This document shows positions 40,462-51,176 of a stretch of 64,000 nucleotides of DNA, piece by piece; the first letter of the stretch is position 1; each line of letters opens with the position of its first letter. The position numbers and the translations under genes are program-made. The notes beneath the pieces were generated by a model that saw nothing but the letters and a program-made list of their open reading frames with translations, ran no database searches and had not been told where the DNA came from. Source of the DNA: Clostridia bacterium (GTDB lineage: Bacteria; Bacillota; Clostridia; Oscillospirales; Acutalibacteraceae). The stretch is taken from positions 62,001 through 126,000 of the forward strand of contig JAFQQN010000017.1 of the NCBI GenBank assembly GCA_017410605.1, written 5' to 3'.

Positions 40462-41450
40462 TGCGGCATTCAAACATTTCGGTTTTTGTGCCGCACATTG
40501 GTTGTCCTAACCGTTGCAGCTTTTGTAATCAGAACACCATTACGGGGCAGGTAAAGGTGCCGAATGCCAATGATGTTGAGGCGGCTGTGAAAGAGGTAAT
40601 CTCACACCCCAATTATGATGCAAAGAATACTCAGTTGGCCTTTTTTGGCGGAAGCTTTACCAAGATAGACAAGGCTCTTATGGAAGAACTGTTATCTGTG
40701 GGTTATGAGTTTGTTAAGAATAAAACCATTTCGGGAATAAGAATTTCCACCCGCCCCGACGGTATTGATGAAGATATATTAAACACCCTTAAAGCTTATG
40801 GCGTTACGGCAATTGAACTTGGCTGTCAGAGTATGAACGACAAGGTTTTAGGGTTAAATCGCCGTGGTCATAAAGCAGAAGATGTTAAAAAAGCTGCTGC
40901 CCTTATAAAGGCAAAGGGCTTTGAGCTGGGTCTTCAAATGATGACCGGTCTTTACGGTGACAGTGACGAGGGAGCAATAAACACCGCAAAGGAAATAATC
41001 GCCCTTTCCCCAAAAACGGTAAGAATTTACCCCACCCTGGTTTTAAAGGGGACTTACCTTGCAGAGCTTTATGAAAGAGGAGAATATTCTCCTCAATCCC
41101 TGGAAGAGGGGGTAGAGCTAACCTCTAACCTGCTTTTAATGTTCGAAAAGGCAAAAATTAATGTAATTCGCGTTGGGCTTCACACAGTAGAAAGTGACGG
41201 GTTTGTTGCAGGACCTTGGCACCCTGCCTTTGGTGAAATGTGTCAAAGTAGAATTTATAGAAAAAAAGTTTTAGAAATTATAGAAAAAGAAAAAACGCCT
41301 AAAGGCAAGTTGAAAATCTTTGTGCCCTTTGGGTGCGTTTCAAAAATGATTGGGGTTAAAAAAAGCAATATTGAATTTTTAGCCTCAATGGGATATAATT
41401 GTAAAGTGTATGAACATAATAAAATGACCCTTTCGGTCATGGTTGATTAG
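40461..41450 (+). CDS. Radical SAM protein, Elp3-like without acetyltransferase domain
   Basis: A 329-residue radical-SAM enzyme whose cluster motif is CPNRCSFC (about 15-22). The FGGSFT segment, ISTRPDGID, and ELGCQSMND place it near the Elp3/oxygen-independent coproporphyrinogen oxidase-like group, but the acetyltransferase domain of Elp3 is absent. It is a regular neighbour of rnc and smc in Clostridia and has no established reaction. Overlaps rnc by one base and is 11 bases from smc. Confidence 0.82.
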   Translation: MRHSNISVFVPHIGCPNRCSFCNQNTITGQVKVPNANDVEAAVKEVISHPNYDAKNTQLAFFGGSFTKIDKALMEELLSVGYEFVKNKTISGIRISTRPDGIDEDILNTLKAYGVTAIELGCQSMNDKVLGLNRRGHKAEDVKKAAALIKAKGFELGLQMMTGLYGDSDEGAINTAKEIIALSPKTVRIYPTLVLKGTYLAELYERGEYSPQSLEEGVELTSNLLLMFEKAKINVIRVGLHTVESDGFVAGPWHPAFGEMCQSRIYRKKVLEIIEKEKTPKGKLKIFVPFGCVSKMIGVKKSNIEFLASMGYNCKVYEHNKMTLSVMVD

Positions 41451-41461
41451 GAGAACATACC

Positions 41462-44400
41462 GTGCTTATAAAATCAATTGATATTGTCGGCTTTAAATCC
41501 TTCGCCGATAAAACCACACTTAAGTTCGGCAAGGGCCTCACTGCAGTTGTAGGCCCTAACGGAAGCGGAAAAAGTAATGTTTCTGACGCGGTTCGTTGGG
41601 TTTTGGGTGAGCAATCTACCAAAAGTCTTCGTGGAACAAGTATGGAGGACGTTATTTTTAGCGGAACGGCTTCCCGTAAAGCCCACGGCTTTTGTGAGGT
41701 AACCATTCATTTTGATAATAAAGACCGTGCACTGCGTTTTGACGATGACAATGTTTCGGTAACACGCCGTTATTATCGCTCACATGAGGGTGAGTATATG
41801 ATAAACGGTGTTTCGGTGCGCCTTAAGGACGTACACGAGCTGTTTATGGATACCGGTCTTGGCCGTGACGGTTATTCTATGATAGGTCAGGGTAAGGTTG
41901 ACGCTATTGTTAGCTCAAAATCTAACGAGAGAAGAGATATTTTTGAAGAGGCTTCGGGAATTTCCCGTTACCGCTACAGAAAGCTGGATGCAGAGCGCCG
42001 TCTTACCGCTGCCGAAGAAAATCTTTTAAGGCTAAGAGATATTTTAGAAGAGCTTAAAAGCCGTGTTGGCCCTCTAAAGGAGCAGAGCGAAAAGGCTGAA
42101 AAGTTTCTCGTGTTGGCAGAAAGTAAAAAACAACTTGAAATAGGTCTTTGGGTTAAAATGCTGGAGGATTCTAAAGAAGCTTTCAGAAACCAAGAAAATA
42201 AAATTACAATTGCCAGTGAACAGTATAAGCAAATTGTAAGCCAGTTAGAAGATTTTGATAAAACCATTGAAAATAATACTGCAGAATTTACGGCTATTAC
42301 CGTTGCAATTGATGAGCTTAAAGAAGAAATTGCCTCTATTGAAGAAAGCGTTGCCAGAACAGAGGGTGAAATCAACGTTATTCGCACAAATATAGGGCAT
42401 AATAATGAAAATATTGGCCGACTTAAGGGAGAGTTGGAACAGCTTCAAAAATCAGGAAATGATGCCTCTTCTCAGATTGAAGAAAAGAAAAACCAAATTT
42501 TCAACCTTGAAAAAGAAAAACAGAATTTAAATGATAAAGCTGCCGAGGTTTCGGCCGAACTTTCAAGCCTTATTCAAAGCAGTGAAAGTCTTTCAAGAAA
42601 ACTTGAAGAAAAGGCTATGGAGCTTAACTCGGTTTCCCTGCAGATTTCTGAAAACAGGGTTAACCTTGTTACAGCACAGTCATCTGTAAGCGAAATTGCC
42701 TCCCGTTTTGAGGCTATTGAGCAGTCGGCCTCAACCCATAAGGGTGAGCTTGAAGCCCTTGAAAAAGAAATGGGCGAGCTGAAAAAAGACCTTGAACGGT
42801 GTGAAGAGGTAATAACCTCTAACGAAAACAGCCTAAAGGGTTATGAGATGCGTTATAACAGCCGTAAAGAGGCTGTAGATGCTAAAAAGGCGGAAATAGA
42901 CAAGCTAACCTTAGATATTTCTGAAACGGGCAGAAGAGCAAAAATATTAGAGGACCTTCAAAACAGTATGGAGGGTTATCAGTTCTCGGTTAAGGCCTGT
43001 ATGTCACAGGCCGAAAAGGGGCTTTTAAAGGGTGTTCACGGCCCTGTTTCCCGCCTTATTGAGGTGCCTAAGGAATATTCTGTAGCCGTTGAAATTGCTT
43101 TAGGTGCTGCGGCGCAGAATATTGTTGTAGACACCGATGCCGATGCCAAAAGAGCTATAAGCTATCTTAAATCTGAAAATAAAGGTAGAGCAACCTTTTT
43201 ACCAATTTCGGCCATTAAGGGAAGAGATTTTTCAGAAAAAAATCTTGAAGACTGCTATGGCTTTGTTGGTCTTGCAAACGAGCTTGTTAAGTTTGATAAT
43301 AAATATAGCGATGTTATAAGTTGGCTTCTTGGACGAACCGTTGTGGCTGAGGATTTAGACAGCGCTAATAATATAGCTAAAAAATACGGCTATCGTTTTA
43401 AGGTTGTTTCCCTTGACGGTCAGGTTATTAACCAGGGCGGTTCACTTACCGGCGGTTCACTTAATAAAAGCGTTGGTCTGCTTAGCCGTTCGGGCGAAAT
43501 TGCCGACCTTAAAGCAAAGGCTGAAAAAATGCAGAAAACTCTTGACCAGAAGCAGTCAGATTATGAAGCCGCTTTATCTGCCCTCTCTTCAGTGGAGGCA
43601 GATATTTTAGGTGTAAAGGGTGAGGTTGCCACAGCTACCGAGGATAAAATAAGGGTAGAGGGTGAAATTCGCCGTGTATCTCAGCTTATTGCCGCCGCAA
43701 AAATTGCGTTAGGACAGCTTGAAGCAGAAAAGGAAAACGCAAAGAAAAGAACGACTGAGCTTGAAGAGGTTATTAAGGCTTCTTCTGAAAAAATTGCTCA
43801 GCTTGAAAGCGACGAGGCGAACATAAAGGCACAAATGGAAGAAATGAACGGTGGCAGAGATGAAACTGCCGACCAAAGGGCAAACCTTTCAAACCGCCTT
43901 ACAGAGCTTCGCCTTTCGGCCGCTGCAATAGAAAAGGATATTGAAAACCAAAACCGCGATATTGAAAATCTTAGCCTTAATGTTAGCGGAAGTAATGAAC
44001 GCTTCAATCAGATAAACGAAGAGATAGAAAAGTTGGTTCAGGGCGGTATAACTCTTCAAGACGAAATTAAAAACCTTGAGGGTGAAATAGAGTCCCTTAA
44101 AAAATCTGCCGAAGAGAAAAGGGCAGAGGTTGAAAATAATATTAACCGCCGTAACGAAATTGAGGCTTCTTCTGCCCAAATGCGCCTTAGCGAAAAGGAT
44201 AAAACCTTAGAGCGTGAGCGCATTAACGGTGAGCTTGAGCGTCTTCGCGCTAAGAAAGATGCTATGACCGAAGAACTAGACGATATTATTAAAAAGCTTT
44301 ACGATGAATATCAGCTTACCCGCACTGAGGCAGAAAGCTTAGATATTGAAATAGAAAACCCGGCAGAGGCAAGGCGCAACCTTACAGAGGTAAAAGCCAA

Positions 44401-45037
44401 AATTCGAGCCTTGGGGCATGTTAACGTTGCCGCCATTGAAGAATATAAAGAGGTTGGCGAACGTTACGAATTTTTGTCTGCCCAGGTGGAAGATGTTGAA
44501 AAAACCAAGGCAGAGCTTTTACGACTTATTGGTGAGCTTACAGAGCAAATGAAACAAAAATTCCTGGAGGGCTTTGAAAGAATAAAGGAAAACTTCTCTA
44601 AGATATTTGTTGATATGTTCGGGGGAGGTCATGCCGAGCTTAAGCTTAGTGACCCGAATGACGTGCTTCAAAGCGGAATTGATATTGTAGCCCGTCTGCC
44701 CGGTAAAAACGTTCCTAGTCTGGAGGGTCTTTCGGGTGGCGAAAAGGCGCTTATTGCAATTTCAATTTATTTTGCTATTATGCAGGTTAACGCGCCGCCT
44801 TTCTGTTTCTTAGACGAGGTTGAATCGGCTCTTGATGACGTTAACGTTGAGCGTTTTGCAAATTATATGAAGCAACCCAGGTTTAATACACAGTTTATTT
44901 GTATTACACACCGCCGCGGCACAATGGAGGCTGCAGATATGCTTTACGGTGTGACAATGCAAGAAAAGGGTATAACCAAGCTTATTGAGCTTAATGTTAC
45001 ACAGCTTGAAATGGATTTAAAATCACTTGAAAAATAG
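41462..45037 (+). CDS. smc: Chromosome segregation protein SMC
   Basis: Large ATPase that, with ScpA and ScpB, organises and separates chromosomes. The 1191-residue chain has the N-terminal Walker A GPNGSGKSN (31-39), two long coiled coils, a hinge at about 500-660 (GYQFSVKACMSQAEKGLLKG start), and the C-terminal signature LSGGEKAL and Walker B FCFLDEVESALDD. Start is GTG 41462 after AGGAG. ftsY follows by eight bases, the common Firmicutes order. Confidence 0.98.
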   Translation: MLIKSIDIVGFKSFADKTTLKFGKGLTAVVGPNGSGKSNVSDAVRWVLGEQSTKSLRGTSMEDVIFSGTASRKAHGFCEVTIHFDNKDRALRFDDDNVSVTRRYYRSHEGEYMINGVSVRLKDVHELFMDTGLGRDGYSMIGQGKVDAIVSSKSNERRDIFEEASGISRYRYRKLDAERRLTAAEENLLRLRDILEELKSRVGPLKEQSEKAEKFLVLAESKKQLEIGLWVKMLEDSKEAFRNQENKITIASEQYKQIVSQLEDFDKTIENNTAEFTAITVAIDELKEEIASIEESVARTEGEINVIRTNIGHNNENIGRLKGELEQLQKSGNDASSQIEEKKNQIFNLEKEKQNLNDKAAEVSAELSSLIQSSESLSRKLEEKAMELNSVSLQISENRVNLVTAQSSVSEIASRFEAIEQSASTHKGELEALEKEMGELKKDLERCEEVITSNENSLKGYEMRYNSRKEAVDAKKAEIDKLTLDISETGRRAKILEDLQNSMEGYQFSVKACMSQAEKGLLKGVHGPVSRLIEVPKEYSVAVEIALGAAAQNIVVDTDADAKRAISYLKSENKGRATFLPISAIKGRDFSEKNLEDCYGFVGLANELVKFDNKYSDVISWLLGRTVVAEDLDSANNIAKKYGYRFKVVSLDGQVINQGGSLTGGSLNKSVGLLSRSGEIADLKAKAEKMQKTLDQKQSDYEAALSALSSVEADILGVKGEVATATEDKIRVEGEIRRVSQLIAAAKIALGQLEAEKENAKKRTTELEEVIKASSEKIAQLESDEANIKAQMEEMNGGRDETADQRANLSNRLTELRLSAAAIEKDIENQNRDIENLSLNVSGSNERFNQINEEIEKLVQGGITLQDEIKNLEGEIESLKKSAEEKRAEVENNINRRNEIEASSAQMRLSEKDKTLERERINGELERLRAKKDAMTEELDDIIKKLYDEYQLTRTEAESLDIEIENPAEARRNLTEVKAKIRALGHVNVAAIEEYKEVGERYEFLSAQVEDVEKTKAELLRLIGELTEQMKQKFLEGFERIKENFSKIFVDMFGGGHAELKLSDPNDVLQSGIDIVARLPGKNVPSLEGLSGGEKALIAISIYFAIMQVNAPPFCFLDEVESALDDVNVERFANYMKQPRFNTQFICITHRRGTMEAADMLYGVTMQEKGITKLIELNVTQLEMDLKSLEK

Positions 45038-45045
45038 GAGCAATT

Positions 45046-45957
45046 ATGGGATTATTTAGCAAAATAAAGGCAGGACTTAAAAAAACCAGTAGCGGTTTTT
45101 TAGAAAAGGTTGGGTCGGTACTTTCTACCTTTACTAAAATAGATGAAGAGCTTTTTGAAGAGCTTGAAGAAACACTTATCCTTTGCGATATTGGTGCCCA
45201 AACCTCCTTAAAAATATGTGATGTTTTAAGGCAAAAGGTAAAGGAAGAGCGTATTACCGACCCTGCCCTTATTCGCACAGCATTAAAAGATATTATTTTT
45301 GAAATGCTAGATGGAAATAACACAATTGACCTGTCAGGTTCGCCAACGGTTATTATGGTTATAGGGGTTAACGGTGTTGGAAAAACAACCAGCATTGGTA
45401 AAATGGCGGCGCAGTTTAAGGCACAGGGTAAACAGGTGGTTTTAGGTGCGGCAGATACCTTCCGTGCCGCCGCAATTGAGCAGCTTGAAATTTGGGCCAA
45501 CCGCGCCGGGGTGCATATGGTAAAAAGTGTAGAGGGAACCGACCCTGCTTCGGTAGTTTTTGACACTATGGCTTCGGCTAAGGCGAAAAATGCAGATGTG
45601 ATTATTTGCGATACTGCAGGAAGACTTCATAATAAGAAAAACCTTATGGATGAACTTGCAAAAATGAACCGCGTTATTGACAGAAGCATTGGCGACGGAA
45701 GAAAAGAAACCTTACTTGTGCTTGATGCCGCTACAGGTCAAAACGCTGTTAACCAAGCAAGGCAGTTTAGTGAGGTTACCGATATTACAGGTATAATTTT
45801 AACCAAGCTTGACGGCACTGCCCACGGCGGTGTGGTAATAAGCATTATGGATGAGCTGAAAATTCCGGTTAAGCTTGTGGGTGTGGGAGAACAAATAGAC
45901 GACCTTATGCCCTTTAATGCAAGGGAATTTGCCGAGGGTCTTTTTGGGGAGGAATAA
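45046..45957 (+). CDS. ftsY: Signal recognition particle receptor FtsY
   Basis: Membrane-associated GTPase that docks ribosome-SRP complexes at the translocon. The N domain (about 1-85) is followed by the NG GTPase: G1 GVNGVGKTTSIGK (about 107-119), DTFRAAAIEQL, DTAGRLHNK and TKLDGTAHGG. At 303 residues it is the short Gram-positive form without the acidic A domain. Starts eight bases after smc; rdgB follows by one base. Confidence 0.97.
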   Translation: MGLFSKIKAGLKKTSSGFLEKVGSVLSTFTKIDEELFEELEETLILCDIGAQTSLKICDVLRQKVKEERITDPALIRTALKDIIFEMLDGNNTIDLSGSPTVIMVIGVNGVGKTTSIGKMAAQFKAQGKQVVLGAADTFRAAAIEQLEIWANRAGVHMVKSVEGTDPASVVFDTMASAKAKNADVIICDTAGRLHNKKNLMDELAKMNRVIDRSIGDGRKETLLVLDAATGQNAVNQARQFSEVTDITGIILTKLDGTAHGGVVISIMDELKIPVKLVGVGEQIDDLMPFNAREFAEGLFGEE

Positions 45958-45958
45958 T

Positions 45959-46546
45959 ATGAAATTTATACTTGCAACTAAAAATATGAAAAAACTAGCA
46001 GAGCTTCAGCGAATATTAGCCCCCCTAAACTGTGAGGTTATTTGCGAAAGAGATTTAGAAAAGCCTCTGCCAGAAGTGGTTGAAGATGCTGACACCTTTG
46101 AGGGAAACGCCCTTTTAAAGGCCAGAAGTGCGGCAAAGGTTACCGGTCTTGCGGCAATAGCCGACGATTCCGGCCTATGTGTAGATTATCTTGACGGCGC
46201 CCCGGGGGTATACTCTGCACGGTATGCCGGGGAAGAGCACGACGATGAAAAGAATAATGCAAAGCTTTTAAAGGCGCTGGAGGGTGTTGAAAAAGAAAAA
46301 CGCACTGCATTTTTTGTTAGCGCAGTTGCTGTTGTTTTTCCAAGCGGTGAAGAATTTACCGTAAGGGGCGAGTGCCACGGCTATATTGCTAACGAAAAGC
46401 AGGGAGAAAACGGCTTTGGTTATGACCCACTGTTTATAAGCGAAAAGGGTTGTTTTGGAAGTCTTTCTGCCGAAGATAAGGATAGCGTAAGCCATAGAGG
46501 AAAATCCCTTAGAAAAATGGCCGAAAAAATTAAAGAATATTTGTAA
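45959..46546 (+). CDS. rdgB: XTP/dITP diphosphatase (Ham1/RdgB)
   Basis: House-cleaning enzyme that hydrolyses non-canonical purine nucleoside triphosphates. FILATKNMKKLAEL at the start, ADDSGLCVDYLDGAPGVYSA in adjoining blocks (about 66-85), and GFGYDPLFI (about 149-157) are family marks; 195 residues is normal. ATG 45959, eight bases after GGGGAGG, replaces the longer frame from 45917. Confidence 0.95.
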   Translation: MKFILATKNMKKLAELQRILAPLNCEVICERDLEKPLPEVVEDADTFEGNALLKARSAAKVTGLAAIADDSGLCVDYLDGAPGVYSARYAGEEHDDEKNNAKLLKALEGVEKEKRTAFFVSAVAVVFPSGEEFTVRGECHGYIANEKQGENGFGYDPLFISEKGCFGSLSAEDKDSVSHRGKSLRKMAEKIKEYL

Positions 46547-46562
46547 TAAGAGGATATAATAT

Positions 46563-46862
46563 ATGTTAACTAGTAAACAAAGAGCACAGCTTCGCGGTCT
46601 TGCCAACACCCTTGAAGCAATTTTTCAGGTAGGCAAGGGCGGTGTTAATGAACAGCTTATTCGCCAGGTTGATGAAACCCTTGAAAAAAGAGAACTTATT
46701 AAGCTTACTACACTTGAAACCTGCCCCGAAACCGCTCGAGAGGCTGCAGAAAAAATTGCCGCCGCTGTAGGGTGCGATGTTGTTCAGGTTATTGGCAGAA
46801 AGTTTATTTTATACCGCGAAAGCAAAGAAAATAAAACAATAATTCTGGTGAAGAAAAAGTGA
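46563..46862 (+). CDS. yhbY: RNA-binding CRM-domain protein YhbY
   Basis: A 99-residue single CRM-domain protein that binds pre-50S ribosomal particles. The pattern LTSKQRAQLRGLAN, the GXXG loop as VGKGGVN and the ELIKLTTLE strand fit the family. Start 46563 is preceded by AGAGG. Its stop overlaps nadD by four bases (GTGA); yhbY-nadD-yqeK-rsfS is a known Gram-positive cluster. Confidence 0.94.
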   Translation: MLTSKQRAQLRGLANTLEAIFQVGKGGVNEQLIRQVDETLEKRELIKLTTLETCPETAREAAEKIAAAVGCDVVQVIGRKFILYRESKENKTIILVKKK

Positions 46863-48067
46863 GCCAAGGCAAAGATATTGCTATATTCGGCGGAACCTTT
46901 AACCCCCCACACCTAGGTCATAGAGAAATGCTAACCTATCTTGCAAAAACCGGTAGGTTTGAAAAAATTTTGGTTATGCCGGCTAAAATACCGCCCCACA
47001 AAACAGGCTTTTTTGCCGCGCCTGAGGATAGGCTTATAATGTGCAAAGGCGCATTTGGCGGTATAGAGGGTGTTGAGGTGACCGATTTTGAGCTAAGGCT
47101 TTCAGGTAAAAGCTATACCGCTCTTACTCTTGAAGCTTTAAGGGAAAAAGGTATAGAAAACCCCACTCTTATAATAGGCGCCGACAGTCTTATAGATTTT
47201 CATAAATGGTTTCGTTTTGAAGACATTTTAAAAATGGCCTCTTTGTGTGTTTATCACAGAAGCGGCTGTGATGACAAAAAGCTTTTATCGGCTAAAGAGC
47301 GGCTTGAAAATATAGGGGGCAAAATAACCCTTCTAGATTATTGTCCTCCGAATATTTCATCTACTAAGGTGCGTGAGCTTGTGGGGAATAACAAAAGTAT
47401 TTCCCACTTGGTAACACTGCCTACTAATAATTTTATTTTGAAAAACAAACTATATTTTAGGAATGATTTTATGGAGCCGATGTTTGAGGGAACTTGTGCT
47501 AAATATAGGGAAAAATATAATAAAGAGGCCGAGCTTTTAAAAACAAGGCTTACTGAAAAAAGGTATTTTCACAGTCTATCAGTGGCTAAAGAGGCTGTTC
47601 GTCTTGCAGAAAAATACGGTTATGATACCGAGAGGGCTTTTTATGCAGGTCTTATGCACGATGTTTGTAAGGATATGGACCCTAAAGAACAGTTGCAATT
47701 GTTTGAGCAGTTTGATATAATGTTAGACAGTGTTGAACAAAATGCCCCGAAGCTATGGCACGCTATATTAGGCGCCGCATACCTTGAAAAGGTTTTGGGC
47801 GTTTCAGATGAAGAAATTTTAAAGGCTGTCCGTTACCATACTACCGCAAGGGCAAATATGGGGCTTTTGGAAAAGCTTATATATCTTGCAGATTTTACCT
47901 CTGAGGATAGAGATTATAACGGTGTAGATTCAATGAGAAAGGCCGTAGATATTTCTTTAGAAAAGGCAATGCTTGAGGCTTTGGAATTTTCTGTAGAAGA
48001 TTTAAAAGCAAAGGGCTGCCCTGTTCATAAAGATACTATGGATGCCTACTTAGAAATTAAAGAATAG
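46859..48067 (+). CDS. nadD: NadD-YqeK fusion: nicotinate-nucleotide adenylyltransferase with HD hydrolase
   Basis: One 402-residue protein joins two usually separate neighbours. Residues 1-190 are NadD, which makes deamido-NAD from nicotinate mononucleotide, with GGTFNPPHLGH (11-21) and ISSTKVR. Residues about 215-400 are YqeK, an HD-domain diadenosine tetraphosphate hydrolase, with HSLSVA, the HD pair in GLMHDVCKD, and later histidines in LWHAILGA and VRYHTTAR. Both sets of catalytic motifs look intact. GTG 46859 overlaps yhbY. No stop or frameshift lies between the domains. Confidence 0.95.
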   Translation: MSQGKDIAIFGGTFNPPHLGHREMLTYLAKTGRFEKILVMPAKIPPHKTGFFAAPEDRLIMCKGAFGGIEGVEVTDFELRLSGKSYTALTLEALREKGIENPTLIIGADSLIDFHKWFRFEDILKMASLCVYHRSGCDDKKLLSAKERLENIGGKITLLDYCPPNISSTKVRELVGNNKSISHLVTLPTNNFILKNKLYFRNDFMEPMFEGTCAKYREKYNKEAELLKTRLTEKRYFHSLSVAKEAVRLAEKYGYDTERAFYAGLMHDVCKDMDPKEQLQLFEQFDIMLDSVEQNAPKLWHAILGAAYLEKVLGVSDEEILKAVRYHTTARANMGLLEKLIYLADFTSEDRDYNGVDSMRKAVDISLEKAMLEALEFSVEDLKAKGCPVHKDTMDAYLEIKE

Positions 48068-48094
48068 TTTTATATTTTGAAATGAGGTTATTTT

Positions 48095-48445
48095 TTGGAA
48101 GGCTATGAAGTTTTAAAAATTGCCGCAAAGGCATTAGACGATAAAAAAGGTATGGATTTAACCGCTATAGAAATAACTGATGTTACGGTTATAGGCGATT
48201 ATTTTCTTCTTGCAACCGCAACCTCTTCTACACATGTTCGCGCCTTGGCCGAAGCTGTAGAAGATGCGCTGACTTTAGCAGGAGTGGAGCCGGGCCATAT
48301 TGAGGGTCGCGCTACCGGTTGGATACTTCTTGATTACGGCGACACCATAATCCACGTAATGGACGCAAAAACCAGAGATTTTTATGGTTTAGAGCATACT
48401 TGGAACGATGGCCGTAGGCTTGATATAGAGGAACTTATTAAATAA
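48095..48445 (+). CDS. rsfS: Ribosome silencing factor RsfS
   Basis: Binds L14 and blocks joining of subunits when nutrients are short. 116 residues; the pattern DLTAIEITDVTVIGDYFLLATATSSTHVRALA in adjoining blocks and the WILLDYGDTIIHVM segment are typical. Start is TTG 48095 after GAGG. It follows nadD-yqeK by 27 bases; leuS follows. Confidence 0.95.
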   Translation: MEGYEVLKIAAKALDDKKGMDLTAIEITDVTVIGDYFLLATATSSTHVRALAEAVEDALTLAGVEPGHIEGRATGWILLDYGDTIIHVMDAKTRDFYGLEHTWNDGRRLDIEELIK

Positions 48446-48484
48446 ACTAATATAACAATAAATTTTATTCAAGGGATGAAAAAA

Positions 48485-50896
48485 ATGAGATACGATTATA
48501 CCGCAGTCGAACAAAAATGGCAAAAAATATGGGAGGATACCAAGGCTTTTGAGGCTAAGAATGATTATTCACTTCCTAAGTTTTATGCTTTGGTTGAATT
48601 TCCTTACCCGTCGGGACAGGGTCTTCATGTAGGGCACCCCCGTTCATACACCGCTTTAGATATTGTTGCCCGTAAAAAGCGCCTTTGCGGTTATAATGTT
48701 CTTTACCCTATGGGCTTTGATGCGTTCGGTCTTCCTACCGAAAACTTTGCTATAAAAAATCACATCCACCCTGAAATTGTTACAAAGCAAAACATTGCCA
48801 ACTTCACAAAACAGCTTAAGTCTTTGGGCTTTTCTTTTGATTGGGATAGGCAGATAGACACTACCGACCCTGAGTATTATAAATGGACACAGTGGATATT
48901 CTTAAAGCTTTTTGAAAAAGGTCTTGCTTATAAAAAAGAAATGAGTGTAAACTGGTGTACCTCTTGTAAATGTGTTCTTGCTAACGAAGAGGTTGTAGCC
49001 GGTGTTTGTGAGCGTTGCGGCAGTGAGGTTGTACATAAGGTTAAAAGCCAATGGATGCTTAAAATTACCGATTATGCCGAGAAGCTTTTAAACGGCCTTG
49101 ATGAGGTTGATTTTATTGACCGTGTTAAAACCCAACAACGAAATTGGATAGGCCGTTCTACCGGTGCAGAAATTAATTTCAAAACCACCACCGACGATAC
49201 ACTTACCGTTTATTCTACACGTGCTGATACTTTGTTTGGTGCTACCTATATGGTTATTGCCCCAGAGCACCCATTGATTGAAAAGTGGAAAGATAGCCTT
49301 AAAAACTATGAGGCTGTTGCTGAGTACAGAGAAAAGGCTGCAAGAAAATCTGACTTTGAGCGTACCGAGGTTGCTAAGGAAAAAACAGGTGTTTGTCTTG
49401 ATGGCGTTTCTGCCATAAACCCTGTAAACGGAAAAGAAATTCCTATTTTTGTTTCAGACTATGTTCTTATTTCTTACGGTACCGGTGCAATTATGGCCGT
49501 TCCCGCTCACGATACACGTGACTTTGAGTTTGCTAAAGAATTTAATCTTCCCATTATTCAGGTTGTTGACGGTGGTGAGGCCAATATAGAAAAAGAGGCC
49601 TTTACCGACTGTGAAACCGGTGTTATGATAAATTCCGGCTTCCTTAACGGTCTTAGTGTTGAAGAGGCAAAGGCAGAAATAACCAGGTGGCTTGAAGAAA
49701 AGAATATAGGCCATAGCAAGGTTAATTATAAGCTTCGTGACTGGGTGTTCTCCCGTCAGCGCTACTGGGGTGAGCCTATTCCTGTAGTTTGCTGTGATAA
49801 GTGCGGATATGTCCCCCTTTCTACTGAGGAGCTTCCTCTTTTACTTCCTAATGTAGATTCTTACGAGCCTACCGAAAACGGTGAATCCCCCTTGGCAAAA
49901 ATGACAGATTGGGTTAACACAACCTGTCCCAAGTGTGGAGGCGCCGCAAAAAGGGAAACCGACACAATGCCACAGTGGGCAGGTTCATCTTGGTATTTCC
50001 TACGTTATATTGACCCCAAAAACAACGACGAATTTGCCGCTAAGGAAGCACTTAATTATTGGCTTCCCGTTGATTGGTATAACGGCGGTATGGAGCATAC
50101 TACTCTTCACCTGCTTTATAGCCGTTTCTGGCATAAATTCCTTTATGATGAGGGTCTTGTTCCAACTTCTGAGCCTTATCAAAAGAGAACCAGTCACGGT
50201 ATGATTTTGGGTGAAAACGGCGAAAAAATGTCTAAATCCCGCGGTAACGTGGTTAACCCCGATGATATTATAAGAGATTACGGTGCAGATACAATGCGCC
50301 TTTACGAAATGTTTATAGGCGACTTCGAAAAGGCCGCACCTTGGAGTTCAGCTTCTATTAAGGGTTGTAAGCGTTTCCTTGAAAGGGTTTGGGGACTTGC
50401 AGATATGGTGAACGACCAAACAGGCTATTCTAAAAAGCTCGAAGCCTCTTTCCACCGCACCATTAAAAAGGTTGGGGAAGATATTGAAACCCTTAAAATG
50501 AATACTGCCATTGCAGCGCTTATGGCACTTCTTAACGAAATTTCGGCAGTAGGCACCATCACAAAGGATGAGTGGAAAACCTACCTTATTCTTCTTAACC
50601 CCTTTGCACCTCATATAACCGAGGAACTTTGGGAAATGGCCGGTTTTGAGGGCGTTCTTAATAAGACCACCTGGCCCGAGTTTGACGAAGAAAAATGTAA
50701 GGACAGTGAAATTGAAATAGTTGTTCAGGTTTGCGGAAAAATTAAGGCAAAGCTTATGGTAGACGCCGAAATTTCTGCCGAGAATGCAATTTCTGCCGCA
50801 AAGGCTGATGAAAAGGTTTTAGAAGCCATAAACGGAAAACAAATTATTAAGGAAATTTATGTGCCTAAAAAACTTGTTAACATTGTTGCAAAATAA
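48485..50896 (+). CDS. leuS: Leucyl-tRNA synthetase
   Basis: Class I synthetase with editing domain, 803 residues. The HIGH motif appears as [12 protein letters not shown] (about 46-57), the CP1 editing domain spans about 220-415 with the [11 protein letters not shown] segment, the zinc-finger-like CxxC pairs are at about 156-178, and the KMSKS loop is [12 protein letters not shown] (about 577-588). ATG 48485 is nine bases after AAGGG; the ATG at 48476 abuts it and is rejected. Confidence 0.97.
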   Translation: MRYDYTAVEQKWQKIWEDTKAFEAKNDYSLPKFYALVEFPYPSGQGLHVGHPRSYTALDIVARKKRLCGYNVLYPMGFDAFGLPTENFAIKNHIHPEIVTKQNIANFTKQLKSLGFSFDWDRQIDTTDPEYYKWTQWIFLKLFEKGLAYKKEMSVNWCTSCKCVLANEEVVAGVCERCGSEVVHKVKSQWMLKITDYAEKLLNGLDEVDFIDRVKTQQRNWIGRSTGAEINFKTTTDDTLTVYSTRADTLFGATYMVIAPEHPLIEKWKDSLKNYEAVAEYREKAARKSDFERTEVAKEKTGVCLDGVSAINPVNGKEIPIFVSDYVLISYGTGAIMAVPAHDTRDFEFAKEFNLPIIQVVDGGEANIEKEAFTDCETGVMINSGFLNGLSVEEAKAEITRWLEEKNIGHSKVNYKLRDWVFSRQRYWGEPIPVVCCDKCGYVPLSTEELPLLLPNVDSYEPTENGESPLAKMTDWVNTTCPKCGGAAKRETDTMPQWAGSSWYFLRYIDPKNNDEFAAKEALNYWLPVDWYNGGMEHTTLHLLYSRFWHKFLYDEGLVPTSEPYQKRTSHGMILGENGEKMSKSRGNVVNPDDIIRDYGADTMRLYEMFIGDFEKAAPWSSASIKGCKRFLERVWGLADMVNDQTGYSKKLEASFHRTIKKVGEDIETLKMNTAIAALMALLNEISAVGTITKDEWKTYLILLNPFAPHITEELWEMAGFEGVLNKTTWPEFDEEKCKDSEIEIVVQVCGKIKAKLMVDAEISAENAISAAKADEKVLEAINGKQIIKEIYVPKKLVNIVAK

Positions 50897-50899
50897 TGC

Positions 50900-50928
50900 T
50901 TGACAATCTAATTTTGGTGGTGTATAAT
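50900..50928 (+). promoter_or_regulatory. Promoter of rpsU
   Basis: TTGACA (50900-50905), 17 bases, TATAAT (50923-50928); starts three bases after the leuS stop. Confidence 0.92.
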
Positions 50929-50978
50929 TATTTCCTAGGAATATTACCCCTGCATCATTGCGGAGGGAGGGAACATAG

Positions 50979-51155
50979 ATGAGTCAGGTAAGAATTAAAG
51001 AAAACGAATCCTTAGATAACGCACTTCGTCGTTTTAAGAGAATGACACAGAAAGACGGCGTTATTCAGGAAGTACGAAAGAGAGAGCATTATGAAAAGCC
51101 CTCTGTAAAGCGTAAAAAGAAATCGGAAGCCGCTCGTAAGCGCAAGTACCGCTAA
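50979..51155 (+). CDS. rpsU: 30S ribosomal protein S21
   Basis: A 58-residue basic ribosomal protein. The start [20 protein letters not shown] and the basic [13 protein letters not shown] end are diagnostic of S21. GGAGGG precedes the ATG. It has its own strong promoter and terminator and is a single-gene unit. Confidence 0.97.
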   Translation: MSQVRIKENESLDNALRRFKRMTQKDGVIQEVRKREHYEKPSVKRKKKSEAARKRKYR

Positions 51156-51176
51156 GGTATTCCGAAAAACGTTGCT

